Source of the DNA: Lachnospiraceae bacterium
Lineage (GTDB): Bacteria; Bacillota; Clostridia; Lachnospirales; Lachnospiraceae
Reading direction: 5' to 3'
Length of the DNA: 17,859 nucleotides
Assembly: GCA_900770345.1 (NCBI GenBank)
Contig: CAAGKF010000079.1
Coordinates: 1 to 17,859, forward strand
Shown: one piece after another, positions 1 to 8,428 of the stretch
Layout: each line of letters starts with the position of its first letter
Position numbering within the stretch: the stretch's first letter is position 1
Notes under the pieces: generated by a model
Database searches by the model: none
What the model saw: only the letters and a program-made list of their open reading frames with translations
Told to the model about the DNA's origin: nothing
Position numbers and translations under genes: made by a program

Positions 1-960
1 CGCCTGAATTTTTATGATCATCTGGCTCTTCTCTTTCTGGATGAAATGCAGCAGGCGCTGAGAAAAGAGAAGATCCGGACTTATCGGACGTCAGAGGATC
101 ATTCCCGGTTTTTAAGAGGGAGGCTGCTGTTCGGCGAGCAGCTCCGGCATATGGTGGAGAGGCCGGGTATCGTCTGGTATGAGCAGGATGAGCTGAACTG
201 TGAAAATCATTTTAATTATCTTTTAAAATGGTGCTGTGGGACATTGGCTTCCAGAGTCAGAAACCAGCAGATCCGGCGTGCTCTGCTGGAAACGGAGGAG
301 CAGTTTCCTGCTTTTTGGCGCGGCTATCCCATACCGGTGGAGGAAAAGCTGCCGCCCCAGTACAGATATTATGAAAGGGCAATGGATATTGCCAACAGAC
401 TGGCGAGAGGGAGCTCCTCCTCCCATGACAGGCAGGGAGCGGCCGGCTTCGGCTATGTGACGGCAATGGAAGTGATCTATGAAAAATTCATCGAAAAGCT
501 GTTAAAAAGTCTTCGGGCTCCGGGAATGGATATCCGGTCGGTTCCGCAGAGCAGCGCGCTGTTTGCCAGGTCCCGTGGAGAAGCAGGTTCCTATTTTACG
601 GTTCCGGACAATAAGGTCTGTATCGACGGAAGGCCGGCAGTTCTGGTTGACGCCAAATACAAGAACAATTTTTCGGAAGACTCCTTTTACAGCCGGGGAA
701 AGAAGCCGGTAAACAGCGATGTCTACCAGCTCTTTGCTTCTCTGGTGGCCCACGGCTGCACAAAGGGGATCCTGGTAAGTCCCTGTGAAAGCAGCAGACC
801 TTCCTCAAAGCAGGAGTGGACGATCGACAACAACGGACAGGAGTATACGATTTATTCTCTGGCGGTCAGTCTTTCGGATATCTCAACAGCCCGGAAGCTG
901 GAAGAGGTAAAGACGGTGCTGCTGGAGGCGATACAGGAGGCAGCAGGGAGAGTGGAATGA
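1..960 (+). CDS. mcrC: McrC-like PD-(D/E)XK restriction nuclease (5' partial)
   Basis: The nuclease subunit of a McrBC-type restriction complex; in the known systems McrC partners a McrB AAA+ GTPase that translocates DNA. The frame is open from base 1, so the true start is upstream and the ATG at base 46 is internal. The C-terminal half carries the McrC pattern: a GFGYVTAMEVIYEKFIEKLL segment resembling the family's 'F..MN.LFE.FV' helix, then a nuclease core with Asp of VPDNKV (604-609), DAKYK (D-A-K at 649-657) and DVYQLFASLVAHG with the motif Gln. These give the D...DxK...Q catalytic set. Its stop overlaps the next start (ATGA at 957-960), so translation is probably coupled to the methylase. 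The McrB-like motor should lie immediately upstream. Family call is strong; the DNA target is not visible. Confidence 0.82.
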   Translation, partial: RLNFYDHLALLFLDEMQQALRKEKIRTYRTSEDHSRFLRGRLLFGEQLRHMVERPGIVWYEQDELNCENHFNYLLKWCCGTLASRVRNQQIRRALLETEEQFPAFWRGYPIPVEEKLPPQYRYYERAMDIANRLARGSSSSHDRQGAAGFGYVTAMEVIYEKFIEKLLKSLRAPGMDIRSVPQSSALFARSRGEAGSYFTVPDNKVCIDGRPAVLVDAKYKNNFSEDSFYSRGKKPVNSDVYQLFASLVAHGCTKGILVSPCESSRPSSKQEWTIDNNGQEYTIYSLAVSLSDISTARKLEEVKTVLLEAIQEAAGRVE

Positions 961-2042
961 GCATTGAATTGTTAGGAAATAAGAGGCAGCTGGAGGCCTT
1001 TCTCATGGAGAATATGGGCAGATATACGGACGAAAGCTGCCGTGTCTGCCTGGATCTGTTTTCGGGAAGCGGGAGTGTTTCCGCCGCTTTTAAAAAGAGG
1101 GGATATCAGGTGATCGCCAATGATTTTCTGGCCTTTGCGGAGACTCTGACAAAGGCGGTCCTTCTGAATGACAGGGCGCCGGCCTTTGCCGGGATCCTTC
1201 CTTTCTGCGGAGAAATGAGGGAAGAATCTGAGGCGGAGCCGGGGGCTTTCTCTGCCTACAGAAAGGTCCTTCATTATCTGAATAATCTGCCTCCCCGGAA
1301 GGGCTTTATCCATCAGCATTATTCGCCTGCTTCGGAAGCACTCTGCGGCGTTTCCAGAATGTATTTTACGGAGGAAAATGCCGGAAAGATCGACGCGATC
1401 CGCATGCAGATCAGAGACTGGTCTGCGCTTCTTACGGAGTCGGAAAGCGCCCTTCTTCTGTCGGATCTTCTGAAGGCGGTGGCGGCTGTCAGCAATATTG
1501 CAGGGACCTACGGCTGTTATATGAAATACTGGAAAAAGAAAGCTCTGCAGCCGGTATTTCTGACGGAAAGCTCCTTTGTGGCAGGTAATCCAAAGGGAGG
1601 ACACAGGGTATTCTGCAGGGACGCCAATGAGATCATCGGAGACTTTGCAGTGGATCTGGTATACGCGGATCCTCCCTATACCAAAAGGCAGTACAGCGCT
1701 TATTATCACATCCTGGAAACCATTGCTCTTTACGATGAGCCGGAGCTTACGGGAAAGACCGGCCTGAGAAACTGGCAGGAAAAGTCCTCGGATTACTGCT
1801 TCCGCAGAAAAGCTCCCGGTGCGCTGGAGGACCTGCTGGACAAAGCCCGCTGCCGGTATTTTGTACTCAGCTACAATGATGAAAGTCAGATCCCCCACAG
1901 CAGGGTGATGGAGATATTAAGCCGCAGGGGTCAGGTGACGGTCTGTGAGACTCCCTATAAGCGCTATAAAAGCAACGTGGCGGAGAATGACAGGGACGGT
2001 GTTATTGAACGTCTGTATATAGTAGAGATGGAGAAAAAATGA
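957..2042 (+). CDS. D12-class (Dam-like) N6-adenine DNA methyltransferase
   Basis: Transfers a methyl group from S-adenosylmethionine to adenine N6 in a specific DNA sequence, most likely protecting host DNA from the linked nuclease. The start chosen is the ATG at 957, inside the ATGA overlap with the mcrC stop and preceded by GGAGGCAGCAGGGAG. A longer frame from 816 would run through mcrC and is rejected. The 361-aa product has SAM-binding motif I LDLFSGSGSV (residues 32-41) and catalytic motif IV DPPY (238-241) within DLVYADPPYTKRQYSAYY, followed by YFVLSYNDES. The order, motif I then DPPY, fits the D12/alpha class. Residues 90-230 would hold the target-recognition part. It could equally be a stand-alone modifying enzyme, but the tight packing argues for one operon. 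Confidence 0.85.
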   Translation: MSIELLGNKRQLEAFLMENMGRYTDESCRVCLDLFSGSGSVSAAFKKRGYQVIANDFLAFAETLTKAVLLNDRAPAFAGILPFCGEMREESEAEPGAFSAYRKVLHYLNNLPPRKGFIHQHYSPASEALCGVSRMYFTEENAGKIDAIRMQIRDWSALLTESESALLLSDLLKAVAAVSNIAGTYGCYMKYWKKKALQPVFLTESSFVAGNPKGGHRVFCRDANEIIGDFAVDLVYADPPYTKRQYSAYYHILETIALYDEPELTGKTGLRNWQEKSSDYCFRRKAPGALEDLLDKARCRYFVLSYNDESQIPHSRVMEILSRRGQVTVCETPYKRYKSNVAENDRDGVIERLYIVEMEKK

Positions 2043-2043
2043 G

Positions 2044-4602
2044 ATGAAAGCATCCGCAACGGAGGAGTTGTATCTGCAGTTTGAAAGAACGCTGACAGAT
2101 GTCTGGGAAAAACTGAAAAATGCAGGCAGCCGGATCAGCTATGAGGAGGTTCTGATCTGTTTTTTTGAATGCATGATCATCCGGTTCTGCGGGCAGGAGG
2201 GACAGGTTGATCCTTCCTGCTGCTATGAAGAGGGCCGCCGTTATCTCCATGAGCTGGCAGGGCCGTATATTCAGACCGGTCTTTTCGCACGGGGAAAATA
2301 TGAGTGTAAGGATCTGGAGCAGATGTCAGCTTCTTTTTTTGCTGCTTTTGATGCGATGAACCGGTCTCTGGGGTTGGATGTATCCCATATGGGTCTTCTG
2401 TTCGAGGAATTTTTTAATAAAGAGCCGGAAGGGGAGGGAACCGGTCTGAAAAGGACTGCTGCCCGCAAGGATGCCGGCATGTTTTTCTCGGATGAGACGC
2501 TGGTTCGTTTTATTGTAAAGAAGCTGACAGCGGGGAAAAGCAGGGAAGAAATAAAAAACTCCTCCTTTCTGGATCCCTCTATGGGAGGAGGCATTTTTAT
2601 CTATATTCTCCTGGAAGAGCTGGGACGCAGAGACAGAAATTTTGATCTGCCTGCCTTTGTCCGGAACCATGTTTACGGAGTGGATAAAAACCCTTTGCTG
2701 GTGGATATATTCCGGCTCTGTCTCTGGGTGAAGTACGCCAAAACAGGGCTGGATATCAAGGATATCTGCGCTCAGTTTCAGGCGGAGGACAGCCTGCTGC
2801 TGGGGATGGAGAAGGGAGAGCATACCTGGCAGCAGCTTTTTCCGGAAGCTTTTAAAGAGGGAGGCTTTGATTTTGTTATGGGAAATCCGCCCTGGGGCAG
2901 GATCAAGGCCAATATCCGGGAGTACAACCTTTTTCACTCCAATCTGACGGACCGCTATCAGGGGGACCGGCTGAAGGATAAGATTGGTGAGAACCGGGAG
3001 GAAAGCAAAGCCTGGGAGGCCTATAAAGTGTATATTTCCTCCTATTCGGAGCGTCTGAAGGCTTCGCCTGATTTCCGCTGTCAGAGATATGAGATCCGGG
3101 GAACAGTTACGGGGGGAGATGCGGATCTGTACCGGTATTTTCTGGAGCTGGGATATCATGTTCTGAAAAAGGGCGGTATGCTGGGCTTTATTATTCCGGC
3201 AGCCTTTTATATGTCGGAAGGCGCTACGGGGCTGCGTCATCTGTTTCTGGAAAACGGCACCATCAAGGCTCTTATTAATTTTGAAAACAAGAAGCATATT
3301 TTTCCGATCCATCCCTCCTTTAAATTTGCGCTTCTGCTGTATCAGAAGCAGGGAAGACCGGGGAATATTGAGAAGGCGGTATTTGATCTGACGGATGTTC
3401 GGGATATCGCAGAACCGGAGAGGTACAGAAGACTGCCCTTCTTAAGCTGCAGCCGTTCTTTCCTGAATAAATGCAGTCGGGATTACTGGGCGGTTCCGGA
3501 GTGCTCCGGGCAGGGCGAAATGGAGATTTTAAAGAAAATGTACGCCGCATTTCCGCTTCTGGGAGAAAAGCGAAAAGGAATGTGGAGTGTCATTTTTAAC
3601 AGAGAACTGGATATGACTCTGGACAGCGGCCGGTTCCTTCTGGCTTCGGAAACAGGAGGGGAGGCAGAGCGGGAGAAGGGAAATGTCCTTCCGGTTTACG
3701 AAGGAAGGATGGTCCATCAGTACAGCAGCTCACGGAAGATCTACATCAGCGGCAGCGGAAGGACTGCTCTGTGGAAGATAAACCCTGAAGCAGAGCAGGG
3801 CAGGATCGTTCCTCACTATTATGTACGCGCGGAAGAGGGAGGGAAGAATCTTCCCGGAATATACCGGGCGGGCTACTGTGACATTACCGGACAGAAAAAT
3901 GTCCGTACCATTCTTGCTTCGCTGATCCCGCCCCGGGCTGTCTGCGGGAATAAAGTGCCCACCTGTACCTTTCTGCCGGACAATCGTCTGCCCTATCATC
4001 TTTACTGGCTGGGGATCGCCAACAGCTTTGTTATGGACTGGCTGATGCGGAAAAAGGTAACAATTACTCTGAATTTCTTTCACTGGAATCAGGTGCCTTT
4101 TCCAAGGCTGGAGCCGGATGAGGGAACGGGCATGGAGATCGCCTCCCGGGCGGCGGTGATCCTGGAAAAGATAAACGGCATGGATCTTCAGGAGGTGCTG
4201 GAAAGGGAAGGAAGTTCACAGCTGGTTCAGAAATACAGGGAGCTTAAGACGCAGCCGGTGTGGAAGCTGCGCACGGAGATTGATTGTCTGGCGGCAGAGC
4301 TTTACGGCCTTACCGGCGAGGAGCTGGCTCTGATCCTGCTGGGATTTCCGGCTCTGGATTCCGGGCAGAAGGGAGTGGAGGGAGACCTGCGCCGTGGGGG
4401 TGAGAGAAGGGCGGCCTATGTGACCAGGGATTTTCTGCTGTATTACTATATGAGGGACCGTTTTCCGGAGGGAAATGTGGATATCACGGAGCTTTACCGG
4501 AGAGCAGGCGCCGAGATCGGGCCTTATACCGGAAAGCTCCGTCAGCTGGGAGACAGGATCGCTTTTTATAAAGAAAATGGAAGTCTCCCCTACTGCGAGT
4601 AG
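2044..4602 (+). CDS. Eco57I/TaqI-like N6-adenine DNA methyltransferase
   Basis: A large SAM-dependent adenine methylase, 852 aa, starting 1 bp after the previous stop. Residues 1-130 are mostly helical with no recognised nuclease motif, so this looks like a methylase without the fused nuclease of type IIG enzymes. An MFFSDETLVRFIV segment (family form 'YYTP..lv') leads into motif I FLDPSMGGGIF (175-185) and motif IV FVMGNPPWGRIK with N281-P-P-W284. The region around residues 640-690 (LGIANSFVMDWL, TLNFFHWNQVPFP) resembles the TaqI-like C-terminal specificity domain. It is the second adenine methylase in the operon, which suggests an asymmetric site needing one enzyme per strand, or two layers of protection. 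Its 3' end overlaps the convergent gene by 13 bp, and no terminator is visible. Confidence 0.85.
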   Translation: MKASATEELYLQFERTLTDVWEKLKNAGSRISYEEVLICFFECMIIRFCGQEGQVDPSCCYEEGRRYLHELAGPYIQTGLFARGKYECKDLEQMSASFFAAFDAMNRSLGLDVSHMGLLFEEFFNKEPEGEGTGLKRTAARKDAGMFFSDETLVRFIVKKLTAGKSREEIKNSSFLDPSMGGGIFIYILLEELGRRDRNFDLPAFVRNHVYGVDKNPLLVDIFRLCLWVKYAKTGLDIKDICAQFQAEDSLLLGMEKGEHTWQQLFPEAFKEGGFDFVMGNPPWGRIKANIREYNLFHSNLTDRYQGDRLKDKIGENREESKAWEAYKVYISSYSERLKASPDFRCQRYEIRGTVTGGDADLYRYFLELGYHVLKKGGMLGFIIPAAFYMSEGATGLRHLFLENGTIKALINFENKKHIFPIHPSFKFALLLYQKQGRPGNIEKAVFDLTDVRDIAEPERYRRLPFLSCSRSFLNKCSRDYWAVPECSGQGEMEILKKMYAAFPLLGEKRKGMWSVIFNRELDMTLDSGRFLLASETGGEAEREKGNVLPVYEGRMVHQYSSSRKIYISGSGRTALWKINPEAEQGRIVPHYYVRAEEGGKNLPGIYRAGYCDITGQKNVRTILASLIPPRAVCGNKVPTCTFLPDNRLPYHLYWLGIANSFVMDWLMRKKVTITLNFFHWNQVPFPRLEPDEGTGMEIASRAAVILEKINGMDLQEVLEREGSSQLVQKYRELKTQPVWKLRTEIDCLAAELYGLTGEELALILLGFPALDSGQKGVEGDLRRGGERRAAYVTRDFLLYYYMRDRFPEGNVDITELYRRAGAEIGPYTGKLRQLGDRIAFYKENGSLPYCE
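4590..4602. repeat. 13-bp inverted repeat holding both convergent stop codons
   Basis: CTACT-GCG-AGTAG is a perfect 5-bp dyad with a 3-base centre. It is exactly the overlap between the methylase (TAG at 4600-4602) and the DUF3810 gene (CTA, i.e. TAG on the - strand, at 4590-4592). No T-tract follows on either side, so it is unlikely to be a good terminator. Confidence 0.6.
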
Positions 4603-5786
4603 CCTTCTTTATAGTAGGCCAGCATCAGGTCCACCATACGGCCGTAGCTCTGGACACCGTCGGTCTGGCTGTGGACCTTCAGATACTGATCATTCAGCTG
4701 ATTGGAGGCCTCCGCTACCTTTCCTTCAAAACGGTCCCAGAACCGATTGTTGTAGTTCAGGTCTGAGATGGCTTTTTCGTTCAGCTGTTCGTGGAGACGG
4801 CAGTAACCCTCATAATCCACTTTCGCCAGAGCGTTGCCGGTGTATACCCAGCCGGTGAGAAAGCCGCTGTAGCGGAAATCCGCCGAGGGGGAGCCGATGC
4901 AGGCCAGATAGCCTATGAAATTGGCTTCATCCTCCCGCATAAAGCCCTTTAGATGGGACAGTTCATGGCAGATCGTGTGAGGAATGTTGTAATAAGGCAT
5001 TTCACGGTTGTAATTGGCTTCTACCGTGAAGGGGGAGTAAATACCGCAGAGCTGCTGAACGGACAGCAGACGCGAGAGGAAGAGCGGCTTCGGGCGGGGA
5101 TACCAGCCGCCCAGCTGAGGATAGAGCCGGCCAAGGTCTGACATCGCTTCGCGGCCGGCTTCGCCCATTGTTTTCAGATAATTTCTTGAAGGAATGGGCG
5201 TTTCTTCTGTCTGTCCCGGGAAGTCTTCGGGAGCGTCCGCGGGAAGTTCAGAGGCGGTCCTGTTTTCCATTTGGGAAATGCTTTCATTGACCTGTTCTGT
5301 CAGATATTCGCAGAGGGCATACAGCTCCTCCCGGGAGGATTTTTCGGGAAGGATCCCTGCCTCATAGGAGAAGGGATTCCGATAATAGTTGATGCCGCAG
5401 TTTAAGGTAAAGGACAAGAGCAGGGCTGAAGCAAGAAAAAATGCCCGGGACAGCAGCTTAAGGGGACGCCGCAGATTTCGGATGAAAAAAGCCAGGGAAA
5501 CGGGAATGAGAAGACAGATTCCCGCTTCCGACAGGGAAAAAGGAAAAAGGCTGCTGAAGCGTCCAAGAATGTTTTTGATCACGGCATAAACGGTGACGGA
5601 ATAGGTCTGGGCAAAGCCGGAAAGCCTGCGGGAGCACAGGCTTAAAATAACGGAGATTCCCAGCATGATCAGGCCGGAAAGCAGAAAAAATAAGCTGCGG
5701 TCTAAGGCTTTGGGGCCGGGGAAAGTATTGGCAGCGGCATCTTTTGCGTGCTGTCTGCCGGCAGAGGAGAAGGGGTGTATTTTCAT
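4590..5786 (-). CDS. DUF3810-type membrane protein with HExxH metalloprotease motif
   Basis: A 398-aa membrane protein of the DUF3810 family, function unproven. Three hydrophobic segments are visible near residues 31-51, 80-102 and 112-130. A large domain follows with HELSH at 274-278 and FMREDEANF (E287) downstream, the classic zinc-peptidase arrangement of HExxH plus a third acidic ligand. Residues 140-200 are polar, acidic and proline-rich (a linker). By topology the zinc domain is probably outside the membrane, but this is inference. It starts at an ATG with only a weak upstream purine stretch (AGAAAGCAGG). It is convergent with the methylase and shares 13 bp with it, so full-length transcripts are antisense at their ends. 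It is divergent from DUF6483. It is not obviously part of the restriction operon. Confidence 0.75.
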   Translation of the reverse strand: MKIHPFSSAGRQHAKDAAANTFPGPKALDRSLFFLLSGLIMLGISVILSLCSRRLSGFAQTYSVTVYAVIKNILGRFSSLFPFSLSEAGICLLIPVSLAFFIRNLRRPLKLLSRAFFLASALLLSFTLNCGINYYRNPFSYEAGILPEKSSREELYALCEYLTEQVNESISQMENRTASELPADAPEDFPGQTEETPIPSRNYLKTMGEAGREAMSDLGRLYPQLGGWYPRPKPLFLSRLLSVQQLCGIYSPFTVEANYNREMPYYNIPHTICHELSHLKGFMREDEANFIGYLACIGSPSADFRYSGFLTGWVYTGNALAKVDYEGYCRLHEQLNEKAISDLNYNNRFWDRFEGKVAEASNQLNDQYLKVHSQTDGVQSYGRMVDLMLAYYKEGYSQ

Positions 5787-5817
5787 AGGTGTGCCTGCTT
5801 TCTGTTTCGATTACTTC

Positions 5818-5826
5818 ATTGTACCA
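5818..5826 (-). promoter_or_regulatory. Possible extended -10 promoter for the DUF3810 gene
   Basis: On the - strand TGGTACAAT matches an extended -10 (TGN plus TACAAT), about 32 bp before the start codon. No convincing -35 lies 17 bp upstream, so confidence is low. Confidence 0.3.
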
Positions 5827-5924
5827 GACCATCGGTGCGGAGGCTAGTACCAAATATGATTAAAATCGTGGGAATCCCTCATTTATGCTGCTGTGCAAAA
5901 GCGGAAACCCAGGGAAGCCGCGGC

Positions 5925-5953
5925 TTGACGCCGGTGGCGTTATCAACTATACT
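5925..5953 (+). promoter_or_regulatory. Sigma-A promoter of the DUF6483-helicase operon, with dyad in spacer
   Basis: TTGACG at 5925-5930 and TATACT at 5948-5953 are separated by exactly 17 bp, about 70 bp before the DUF6483 start. The spacer contains ACGCC-GGT-GGCGT (5928-5940), a perfect 5-bp dyad. A 10-bp palindrome AGCCGCGGCT (5916-5925) abuts the -35. Either could be an operator. The rest of the 240-bp intergenic region shows nothing else I can name. Confidence 0.65.
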
Positions 5954-6026
5954 TAATTCAAATGTGCGTTTGTACCCGTACTGATCTGCGGGACAAAGCA
6001 GCAGGATACAGGGGGAAAGAAAGACA

Positions 6027-6422
6027 ATGGGATATCAGGACGATTATGTAATGCGTACCATCAGTGATCTTGTAAGAGCCATATCCAGACTGGCGCTGGG
6101 AAAGAATGAGATCGATTATGCTCTTCCCGCGCAGGAGGATAAATATACGTCTGTTGATCAGGTATTTAAGCGTCTGATACAGATGGCCGATGAGGGAGAT
6201 ATTAATGGTGCGGAAAATATGCTGTACGAGGAACTGGACGATACGGACACAGCCTATCTGGAAATGGCTCTGACCTTCTATATGCATCTGAACCAGTTCG
6301 ATGATGAATACCTCTATACGGCCAGTTTCTCGCGGGAGGAGATCGTAGACGGCATTAACAATATAAGCGCGCAGTTCGGCATCAGCGGCTTTGAGAATTT
6401 TGTTGATACTACTATGGTTTAG
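6027..6422 (+). CDS. DUF6483 family protein
   Basis: A 131-aa acidic, helical, cytoplasmic protein with no signal peptide or membrane segment. The opening MGYQDDYVMRTISDLVRAIS followed by RLALGK is the pattern I associate with DUF6483, a small clostridial family of unknown function. The remainder (DQVFKRLIQMADEGDINGAE, NMLYEELDD) looks like a TPR-like helical repeat that could serve in protein-protein contacts; this is inference. The start is supported by an AGGGGGAAAGAAAG ribosome binding site. The SUV3-like helicase begins 17 bp downstream, so the two are almost certainly co-transcribed from the 5925-5953 promoter. DUF6483 may act with, or regulate, the helicase. Confidence 0.7.
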   Translation: MGYQDDYVMRTISDLVRAISRLALGKNEIDYALPAQEDKYTSVDQVFKRLIQMADEGDINGAENMLYEELDDTDTAYLEMALTFYMHLNQFDDEYLYTASFSREEIVDGINNISAQFGISGFENFVDTTMV

Positions 6423-6439
6423 CGGGAAAGAGGTAATTC

Positions 6440-8428
6440 ATGGAGATAAGGAAAGAATGCGCCGATTATCTGGAAGAATATTATAAAGGCCTGTTCTTTG
6501 GAAATGCAAATAAGCGCTACCGTGCTATGACCGGAAGCGAGATGAGAAAGAGGATGAACCGCCTGACAGAAGGAGGATTAAAGCCGCTGGTTAAATCCAA
6601 TGAGTTAAGCGATGTGCACGCGATGCTGGCGAAGGTCTGCGGATATCTGATGCGCCGGGAGGGACATCTGGAGCCGGGACCCCAGCAGGAGGAGTGGGAG
6701 AAAAACTGCAGGAAAATGGAAGATTTCTGCGGTGCTCTTGCCAGAAAGGATCTGGAATTTCTGGCGGATCTGCCTCTGGAGGAGCTGGAGCGCGTTTTGA
6801 AAATGCAGGGAATCCGCCGGTATCTCCTTACCAACTCTCTGGAGAGAGCATATCAGCTGTTCTATATTCCCAAAACCATAAAAAAGGGTATACGGGAATC
6901 GGTGCAGCAGAAGCCGGAGCTGGAATATCCGGGAGCACGGGAAATGAAGCGCCGGTTTATTCTCCATGTGGGTCCCACCAACAGCGGTAAGACCCATGAT
7001 GCTCTGGAGCGTCTGAAGGAATGTACCCACGGCGCCTACTTCGGTCCCCTGAGACTGCTGGCGCTGGAGGTATATGATAAATTAAACAGCGAGGGAGTCG
7101 CCTGTTCCATGATCACGGGGGAAGAGACACTGGAGGTGCCGGGAGCGGTGTGCCAGGCATGTACAGTGGAGATGCTGAACGATCATGAGTATTTTGATAT
7201 TGTGGTGGTAGACGAATGTCAGATGGCGGCAGATCCCTACCGGGGCCATAACTGGACCCGGGCGATTCTGGGACTGCGGGCAGAGGAGATCCACCTGTGC
7301 ATGGCGCCGGAGGCGGAGGATATCGCAGTGCAGATGATCCGGCGCTGCGGCGATCAGTACCGGGTGGTGCGCCACAAAAGGAACACCCGCCTTACCATGG
7401 AAAAGAAGCCCTATTCTCTGGCAAAAGATCTTCGCAAGGGCGATGCGCTGATCGTATTTTCCAAGAAATCGGTGCTGGCTCTGGCTGCTCATCTGGAGAG
7501 TGAGGGAACGCACTGCAGCGTGATCTACGGAAGCCTTCCTCCGGCTACCCGCAGAGAGCAGGTGCGCCGCTTTCTGGAGAAGGAGACGGAGGTGGTGGTC
7601 AGCACCGATGCCATCGGTATGGGGCTGAACCTTCCGATCCGGCGGATCGTCTTTGTGGAGACCAGAAAATTTGACGGAGTCAATAAGCGCACCCTGCTTC
7701 CGGAGGAGATCAAGCAGATCGCCGGCAGGGCGGGAAGATACGGGATCTATGACGAGGGCTTTGTGGCGGCTATCGATGATCTGGAGGTCATTGAGGATGG
7801 GCTGTCCCGAAGACCCATTCCCATTATGAAAGCCTATGTAGGCTTTCCGGAGCAGCTTCTGGATCTGCCGGCGGAGATCGATACGCTGGTAAAGATCTGG
7901 GCGGGTATGGACACGCCCTCCATTTATGAAAAAATGGAGGTAGACGAGCTGCTGTCCCTGTATATGAACTTTGAGCATGTACACAGGGATCATATGGAGG
8001 AGTTCAGCAAACAGGAAATATACAAGCTGATCACCTGTTCTGTTGATATTGACAACCGGATGGTCATGGATCTGTGGAAAGATTACTGCAGAGAATACCG
8101 GGATGTGGATGAACTGGAATTTCCCTACAGCCCCGGTCCGGATCTTTATGACCTGGAAAGTTATTATAAAATGCTGGATCTGTATTTTCAGTTCTCCAGA
8201 AAGGTGGGACTTCCCATCCGGGAGGAAGAACTGGCGGAGGAACGGAGACAGACAGAAGAGGAAATCAGCCGTATTCTGAAAACGGAATGCACCAGTTACA
8301 CCCGCAAGTGTACCATATGCGGAAGGGAGCTTTCCTGGAATTACTCTTTTTCCATCTGCGAGCGCTGTTTTGAAAAGGGGAAAATAAGCAGGCCGGGAGG
8401 ACGGAGAGGACACAGAAATCCGAGATAA
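6440..8428 (+). CDS. SUV3-like superfamily 2 ATP-dependent RNA helicase
   Basis: A 662-aa helicase resembling SUV3, which in mitochondria unwinds RNA for degradation. Walker A GPTNSGKT is at 178-185 with the SUV3-typical HVGPTNSGKTHDALERL context. The DEAD/H-box position reads DECQ (258-261), followed by MAADPYRGHNWTRAILGL, close to SUV3's DE-Q-M..D..RG..WTRALLG. Motif V is STDAIGMGLNLPI (388-400) and motif VI QIAGRAGRYG (426-435). A family-type C-terminal region follows. The last 40 residues add C624-x2-C627-x12-C640-x2-C643, a likely zinc ribbon not part of mitochondrial SUV3, probably for RNA or protein contacts. Residues 1-165 form a helical N-terminal extension. It lies in an operon with DUF6483. 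In a bacterium the likely role is mRNA turnover or RNA remodelling. Confidence 0.85.
   Translation: MEIRKECADYLEEYYKGLFFGNANKRYRAMTGSEMRKRMNRLTEGGLKPLVKSNELSDVHAMLAKVCGYLMRREGHLEPGPQQEEWEKNCRKMEDFCGALARKDLEFLADLPLEELERVLKMQGIRRYLLTNSLERAYQLFYIPKTIKKGIRESVQQKPELEYPGAREMKRRFILHVGPTNSGKTHDALERLKECTHGAYFGPLRLLALEVYDKLNSEGVACSMITGEETLEVPGAVCQACTVEMLNDHEYFDIVVVDECQMAADPYRGHNWTRAILGLRAEEIHLCMAPEAEDIAVQMIRRCGDQYRVVRHKRNTRLTMEKKPYSLAKDLRKGDALIVFSKKSVLALAAHLESEGTHCSVIYGSLPPATRREQVRRFLEKETEVVVSTDAIGMGLNLPIRRIVFVETRKFDGVNKRTLLPEEIKQIAGRAGRYGIYDEGFVAAIDDLEVIEDGLSRRPIPIMKAYVGFPEQLLDLPAEIDTLVKIWAGMDTPSIYEKMEVDELLSLYMNFEHVHRDHMEEFSKQEIYKLITCSVDIDNRMVMDLWKDYCREYRDVDELEFPYSPGPDLYDLESYYKMLDLYFQFSRKVGLPIREEELAEERRQTEEEISRILKTECTSYTRKCTICGRELSWNYSFSICERCFEKGKISRPGGRRGHRNPR

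Noticed and set aside
816..956. Upstream extension of the D12 methylase frame to an ATG at 816
   Set aside because: It lies wholly inside mcrC, gives low-complexity residues, and the ATG at 957 has a ribosome site and coupling overlap.
972..1898. 308-aa - strand open frame
   Set aside because: It is antisense to the D12 methylase, which has clear catalytic motifs; the translation has no family features.
7082..8413. 443-aa - strand open frame, long and Met-started
   Set aside because: It is the antisense shadow of the SUV3-like helicase; its composition (His, Leu, Arg, Gln rich) is that of a reverse-frame artefact.
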